DNA of 36,189 nucleotides. Origin: Saprolegnia diclina VS20 (Eukaryota; Oomycota; Saprolegniomycetes; Saprolegniales; Saprolegniaceae). Positions 30,401-36,189 of the stretch are shown here, piece after piece. Under the pieces are notes generated by a model. The model did no database searches, was not told the DNA's origin, and saw nothing but the letters and a program-made list of their open reading frames with translations. The stretch is taken from NCBI RefSeq assembly GCF_000281045.1, contig NW_008246136.1:258137-294325 (forward strand), in the 5' to 3' direction. Position 1 is the stretch's first letter. Every line of letters begins with the position of its first letter. The position numbers and the translations under genes were made by a program.

Positions 30401-33400
30401 CCCCGAGTGGGGCGACGACCAAAGCGAGACGCTGCGCCATGGCGACTAGCGCCGGCGACACGTGGCACTGCAGACCTTGCACTTCAACGAGACCCGAGAG
30501 CGTGCGATATTCCGAGAGAGACCACGACGCGTGAAACAACTTCTCCGAGTACTTTTCGACCGCAAGCTGCCAGTCGTGCGGGTCCGAGTGCGGCCCGATG
30601 ACGAGCGCCTCGTCATCTGTCACGACGCGGTGGCCGACGACAACGTTCTTGACCGAGAAGCGGCCGTCGTGGAGCGTGTGGCGGAACGCGACAGGCCCAA
30701 CACGCAGCAATAGCGTGTCGGTACCCGACTGCACGCGCGCGTCGACGCCATCGATCGAAATCGCGCAGCTGAGCGGTGTCTCAGTCGACGACGCATCGCC
30801 CTTGTGCTCAGGCGGCCGCGGCGATCCGTCGGTGACGCGCATCAGGCGGCCGACGCTGTCGACGACCACATGCAGCGCGGGCTCGTCCAGTTCGAGGCCA
30901 AGTTTTGTCACGTGCACGTCAATGTGCTTGGATGGCGTCACCTCGATGGCAAGGAACCACGGTGGCACAAGGTAGTCGACGCGGACAAGTGTCAGCGGCG
31001 CCTCCGAGAGCGTTGCCACCGCCACCTCGTACGGCGACCGCGCGGGTGCCGCTGTCGCGTCATACTGCACCAGCGCCATGTACACGGCACCAGCTCGCAG
31101 CATGGTCTTGGCCTTGGGCGCAACTTGCAGCGCCGAGGAAGGCGCTCGCGGTCGTCGAGAGACAACGCGGAACGGCGGGTGGCTCAGGCCGTCCGTAGGC
31201 AGGTCCAAGTGCGGCACAGTCTCGACGGTCGTCGACTCGGCGCACACTGCCAACTGCCGCTCCGCATGCTCGTTGCTCGAAGCCACCGGTAGCAGCAGTC
31301 GCATCGACCCGACGTGCACCGACACGTACGGCAGCGCCGTGTCGGACGACGACGCAGATGGCGAGGCGGCGGCGTCTCTGGACGCAAGATTCTTGACCAG
31401 CTGCATGCCCACGGTCAGCGTCGGCTCGCTCAGTAGCACGTCGAGGTCTTCGACGCTCCCGAGAAGACACCAGTCGCCCAGCTCGCCCGTGTTGGCGTTG
31501 TAGTTGCGGGCAAAGAGCGACAGCCACGGGTCTGGTGACGTGTGCGTGCTTATGATAGGACATTGTGCGCGCACGAGGGACTGAAACTGGACCTTCTCGC
31601 AGCACGCCTTGACCAGAAGCGTCGTCTCGCGCCAGAAGGCCAGTGCGCTCGCGGTCGCCGGCGCGAAGACATACCTCGTCGCAGCTCCAAACGCGCGAAT
31701 GTCCGACTCGTCCAAGCAGAACAAAATGCCCGCGAGGATCTCGGGCGACAAGACCTTGTCAAAGGCCCCAATGCTGGCTGTCGATGGTATTCGTGCCGAT
31801 GTGAGCGTCTCGGTGCAGGTAACGTCGTGCAACTGCACTTGTAGATCCAGGTATGGCACCTCCGACGGTGCTGCCGGTGTCTTGTGCGGCGCGACTGTGC
31901 CCACTTGGGCAGCGAGGAAAAGGTCGGTGAGCGTGCACGCGACATCAATGCCACGACTCTGGAGCGCCAATGTGGTGCGAGCGAGCTCGAGACCCGTTTT
32001 CACAGACCACAGCACGGGCGGTGCATCTGCGATGGCCAATGTCAAAGGCTCGGTGGGGCCCGCGGGCGGCAGCGTCGGAATTCGGCCCAGTAAGACCATC
32101 TAAATCTCACATTCAAAGCGCACACAGGGCAAACCTTTGTACCTGAAGCGGCGAGAGGGACACGTCGACGGCGCCGAGCATCACTGTCGACTCAAACAAG
32201 AGCAAAATTGCAGGCAACGGCGCCGTTCGCGCCGATACATCGATGGCAACAACGACCCTCGTCGCGGCGCACGAGAGCAGTGGCGATGCCAAGGCGGCGA
32301 CATTCCAAGGCGACACGTCGATCTCAAGCCGGCAGCGACCGCCGCAAGTTGCCCCCCGAGCGTCTTTCAACCCGCTACCGTGACGCTTGAGTCAGGTCAT
32401 GCAGGAATTCATATCTGCGTCGTACCTTGTGTTGGTCGCGATGCGAAGGGCAGGGGTCGTGAACAGGACATGTCTGGAGAGATGAATTGTAGCGGGCGCC
32501 AAGGCCACCTGCAACGCAAGCGTCCACAGCGGCACGTCAACGACAGCAGGTGCCGGGGCATCGGATGGTAAGGCCACTGGGACGTCGACAACCATGGCCA
32601 AAAGAGGCAACATGCGGTGCCACTGCGCCTCGAACGACTGCATCTCCCACCGGAGCCCGATGTGGACGATCGAAGGCGGTAGCACCTCGGGTGATCGAAT
32701 CGCCAGCATGTCGACGAGACTTGGCAGCCACTGCCGAAGTGCCGTCACCGAGACCTCAGCCGATGCCTCGGTGGCGACCCAAGGCACCTCGGCGCGAGAC
32801 GACTCAAAGATGACGCGACCTCGTCGGCTGCAGTCGACCGCCTCCACCGAGACGGACGCACGTGCCGTCGCCATCGCCAGGTCCTGGCCCGTGACCAGAG
32901 ACGCTTCCAGTTCGACGCCGTGCATGCCAATGGTAAACGCGTCATGGCAATTCATCGCGTTGGTCACTGTGGGCGCAGCGTACTCGACACGAACGATGGC
33001 GCAGACCGTCGGTAGCAAGTTGCTCAGCAGCGTCTCGAGCAGTGGCGTGCTCACTCCCAAGAGACACGACTCGAAATAGGCGTCGGCCGACGCCTGCATG
33101 ACGTCCGTGGTGTAGCGCAAGTCGAGAGCGGCGTGGGAGAGGTTGAGGACGTCATTCTCATCGACCTGCACGCTAGTGTTCGCGACGGCAACACGCATGT
33201 CTTGCTCGCCCAGCATGCTGAGCAGCACGTCGTGCACCTGTAACGACAGCGCATGGCCGTCGTCGAAATGAACCTCCAGCGACAGCGACGTTGCGTGCAC
33301 GAGGGTCATGGCCATAGTGGCGGCGGTGGCTGCCTTCTCGGGGGCATCTACACATACATGGCATCAGCACCACCCCCATCGTTCTCTGGGTTCATACGGG

Positions 33401-35865
33401 CCGTGTCCAGACGCGAAAAGTCCAAGTCATTGAGAAACGCCATGTGGGCGGTCAGCGACTCGAGGCGAAGATCGAGATGCATGGGTCCGAGAGCGACATC
33501 GATCGAGACGAGTTCGGGCGACGCAACGTGGCGCAGGCGCAACGCCCGGCCGCACGCGTGCCCGAGATGAACGCATTTGTGGCCGACACTGATGGCGGTC
33601 CACGTCCGCATGGCCGGCAGGAAGAACTGCTCGAGGTTTTCGAGCACGGGTCGGTCAAGCTCGTACCGCTGCACAAAGGCCTGCGCAAGCAGATGCACTT
33701 GACGCCGGAAGCGTGGCGCGGGCACGCAAACGTCGAGGTCGCGGTGCACCATCTCGACGACGTGGTCGACCATGCGGGAGACGTGGGCGTTGCCTTGGTT
33801 GTCGACGCAGTCTTGGAGGCGACGAAGACTACTCGTCCAGTAGTCGTCGATCACCGAAAGGGATACCGCGTCGCACGTACACGCCACGGGCGGTGACGCG
33901 CCATCGTGCTGCCAGCTGTCCCCCGCCAAGAGGTCGCCAAAGTACGACTCGGATGCATTCGGATGCGGCACACCATACAACACGCGGCTGTCGCCAGCGC
34001 GAAGAAGCGTTGGCGCCACAAGCGTCGTTGGCTGGTGCCACAGTACTTCGCGCACTTCCAGCAACGAGTCTTGGCGCGCGCCATCGGTCGACACGCGCAG
34101 TAGCACGCACGAGGCCTCGACGACGCCAATGACGTTGGCGGCTTTCGAGACTTTGGTCTTTGTGTGCTGCGAGAGATCGATGGGCACCAAGCCCACATTG
34201 GCCACGGGCACAAACTCGACGGCTGCCGCCTCCGCACTCGCGCCCTTCGTGGGACTGGACGCCGTAGCGTCCTCGCCGTGACTCCGCAGCGTCAGCGACG
34301 CACTCTGAATCGACACGCGCACCGTCACGATCGACACGGGCGGGTCCTCTGCAATCGTAATGCTGCACTCGGGCAGACTTGGCTCGTGCTCTGGGATTTT
34401 CTTCTCGAGCGACGTCAAGAGCTCTTTCTCAAGCTCATCCACCGCGCCGTCGTCGTCGCCGATGATTGCGCCGTAGACCCAGCTCGTCCACGACGAAGCC
34501 GGCGCTTCCTGGGCCGGCGCGGGCGGCGGTGGGTTCAAAACAAGAGGTACCAGTGGCTCGCTCGGTTCGCTGGCGCTCGACAGCAGCGGCGATGAAGACG
34601 CGCGTACAAGTCGATGCGGCGACGTCGGAGGCTTGGGCGTCACAAACGCAATGAGCATATGCACTTGGCGGTCGCTCAGCGAGACGCAGAGCTCCTTGAC
34701 GTACACATCGAGCACGACGACGTCATTGCCCTCGAACGAGGCGCCGAGAAATGGATCGCCATGGACGTGCGGCGTGTACACCGACTTGGTCGGCCCAACG
34801 CGGTTGGCCGACGGCTCGAGCGCGTACATGCAGCGCAAGGACAGGCTTGTTCGACGCAGAACAGGCACCTACGTTGCTGATGAATGTGCAACAGTCGCAC
34901 AGGACCTCGGACCTCGTAGCCAATGACTTGGCGATGGATCAGGTCCGAGTCGACGTCGACAGCGACGCGGTCGCTTGTGTACCGATCGAGGAAGACGGAA
35001 ATGTCCTTGGCGTCGATGCACTAATGACGCGACTCCAACTTCGCGTTCTCGTTGGTACCGTAACGAGGTACCTTGGCAATGGCTTTTTGATCGCCCTTGG
35101 GCTCCGCAAAGCCTCTCGGCCATGTTGACGTATTGCCTGCCGAGTAGAGGTCGAGGAGCTACATGTGGACGCGTCAACAAGCCGATGCGAGACGAGACGT
35201 ACGCCGAGGGTCACCGAGAGCACCATGTCGTCTTCCTCGTACTTGAGTACAAGGTTGTTGATCTAACACTGGGTGTTTGTCTCGGTAAGCAGTCAATAGC
35301 TCATACCTGGATCGACACGTTGGCGAGGATCTTGGCCAGCGTCGCTTGCAGCCAGCTCGACTTGGGGGCGTCGATGGGCGTCTCGGGCTCGGCGCTCCTA
35401 GGATCGTTCGCATGCATGACACTGCCATGAGCACGTACTTGGACATGTGCGTCGTCATTGTTGCGTAGCTGCCCTCGGACGCCATGCTATTGCGACGCTG
35501 GCGGGGAGTGCTCTCGTCCTTGGCCGTCAAGATGAGCTCGACCGTGTAGAGCTTGACCTCGATCGGCTGCGAGAGGATCTGCGTCCATGGAATGTGGATG
35601 CGCAGCTCCTGCGTCGTCGGCCATGAGCCGCAGAGGTCGCATGTGCATGTATTACCCGGATGAAGCCGCGCGAGAAGTCAAAGGTCGGCGGCAGGTCGAG
35701 CGCCGACTGCAGCACGTGACGCTTGATCTCGAGGTCGTTGAGGACGAGGTCGTTGCCGAAGAAGCCGAAGCCCTCGAGGTGGATGTCCTTGAGGTACTTG
35801 GAGAGGTAGAACTGCAGGGTCTGCGCGAGGTACCCCTTGAGCGGCGACGACAGGATGTCTAGCAT
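24438..35865 (-). CDS. VPS13: VPS13-type bridge-like lipid transfer protein
   Basis: Seventeen exons on the minus strand, about 3558 residues: 35865-35656, 35608-35439, 35397-35307, 35262-35203, 35158-35072, 35020-34913, 34868-33398, 33347-32426, 32374-32143, 32099-27852, 27807-27298, 27233-27168, 27123-26647, 26598-25861, 25813-25461, 25414-25273, 25229-24438. The start matches the chorein domain (MLDILSSPLKGYLAQTLQFY, NDLVLNDLEIKRHVL, LRIHIPWTQILSQPIEVKL). The long middle fits the lipid-channel rod. A VAB adaptor-binding domain shows six repeats beginning with Asn at about 2280, 2373, 2512, 2616, 2720 and 2852. The end has GNPAGFVRDVSSGVQDL, GVGKGLVGIVAQPMSGMASL and a PH-like tail. It should move phospholipids between membranes at contact sites. 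Length is within the family range. Exon 10 alone is 4.2 kb. Confidence 0.95.
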
Positions 35866-35938
35866 CCTTCGCCCGCTTCGATTCGCGCAAATGCAAGTCC
35901 ATTGCCGAGACTTTGAGCCAATCACACTGCAAGACCAA

Positions 35939-35996
35939 GCATTTTAACCAATCCAAACACTGCATTTGCATTTTAACCAATCCAAACACTGCATTC
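35939..35996. repeat. 29-bp tandem direct repeat with CCAAT boxes
   Basis: Two head-to-tail copies of a 29-bp unit (35939-35967 and 35968-35996) identical except for the last base. Each carries TTAACCAATCC, a CCAAT box, and the junction makes the octamer-like ATTTGCAT. The repeat lies 74-131 bp before the VPS13 ATG, a normal distance for CCAAT elements, so it may be a duplicated promoter element. The near identity suggests a recent duplication. Confidence 0.85.
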
Positions 35997-36012
35997 TTTC
36001 ACAGCCTGCGCC

Positions 36013-36069
36013 GGAGACGACAATGGTGGCCCCAGGACTCGGTCCGTTGGCGCCACCATTGTCGTCTCC
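36013..36069. repeat. Perfect 18-bp inverted repeat with 21-nt spacer
   Basis: The arm GGAGACGACAATGGTGGC (36013-36030) is exactly reverse-complemented at 36052-36069. Outward the match continues imperfectly for about ten more bases with two mismatches. A transcript through it would form a stable hairpin. It lies about 150-205 bp upstream of the VPS13 ATG. It could be a foldback element end, a terminator of a neighbouring gene or a protein-binding site. Confidence 0.85.
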
Positions 36070-36189
36070 AGCGCTGGCTCACAAAGCGCCTTGTGGTCAC
36101 CAACGGCAAACAGTGTTCTTGCCGAGCGACGAAACAGTGGATGGTGGATTCCGGTACTTTGTATGAATCGTCGCAGCTGACGCATCTGC

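Larger units (their letters stand above)
35866..36189. other. Region upstream of VPS13 to window end
   Basis: About 320 bases that should hold the VPS13 promoter. It contains CCAAT-type sites (35917-35923 and within each unit of the 29-bp repeat) and the inverted repeat at 36013-36069. No coding exon was recognised. Confidence 0.55.

Noticed and set aside
24438-35865. Several neighbouring genes instead of one VPS13 gene
   Set aside because: All sixteen junctions keep frame, and the chorein start, VAB repeats and C-terminal motifs appear in the correct family order.
1-36189. CRISPR arrays, tRNA or rRNA genes, complete transposons or viral remnants
   Set aside because: No regularly spaced repeats, cloverleaf patterns, ribosomal segments, transposase, reverse transcriptase or capsid motifs were seen on either strand by reading; short or degenerate cases could be missed.

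Overview
The window looks like nuclear DNA of an oomycete, most likely a Saprolegniales water mould (Saprolegnia or Achlya type). The reasons are GC-rich coding exons with C/G-ending codons, AT-richer spacers, about 72 introns that are nearly all 40-67 nt long, tandem receptor-like TKL kinases of the kind expanded in oomycetes, and a few start regions that resemble the oomycete initiator plus flanking element. The genus is an inference. Gene models below were built by hand from reading frame, GT...AG sites and family alignment from memory. Multi-exon genes are given as one span with exons listed in the evidence.

Left part (1-13.1 kb): the last exon of one TKL kinase and a complete paralogue (1016-2781); a type II membrane protein that ends in an alginate-lyase-like domain (2984-5584); a DysF-PH-VPS9 protein, probably a Rab5-family exchange factor (6028-8513); tail to tail with it a helical-repeat protein of unknown function (8539-10236, minus); divergent from that the TFIIH subunit p44/SSL1 (10638-12093); and convergent to p44 a NOL12/Rrp17-family nucleolar protein (12208-13039, minus).

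Middle part (13.1-21.8 kb): an intronless M17 leucyl aminopeptidase of NPEPL1 type (13357-14943, minus), flanked on both sides by copies of one palindromic motif; an intergenic stretch with a possible pseudouridine-synthase fragment; a SPIN90/Ldb17-like protein (15981-16874); a 60-residue coiled-coil protein (16938-17120, minus); S-adenosylmethionine decarboxylase (18045-19139) with a 42-codon upstream ORF in its leader; a core-1 beta-1,3-galactosyltransferase-like enzyme (19634-20831, minus); and a small four-pass membrane protein (21124-21757, minus).

Right part (21.9-36.2 kb): an RCC1-repeat protein (21892-24417) that ends 20 bp from the stop codon of a 17-exon VPS13 lipid-transfer protein of about 3558 residues (24438-35865, minus). 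Upstream of VPS13 are a 29-bp tandem repeat carrying CCAAT boxes and a perfect 18-bp inverted repeat.

The genes are not an operon. Most are housekeeping genes packed with very small spacers. A loose membrane-traffic theme (VPS9 GEF, DysF domain, VPS13, secretory-pathway glycosyltransferase) is visible. The observations I find most worth checking are the S-adenosylmethionine decarboxylase upstream ORF, the DysF-PH-VPS9 architecture with its 36-nt microexon, and the membrane-anchored alginate-lyase-like protein.
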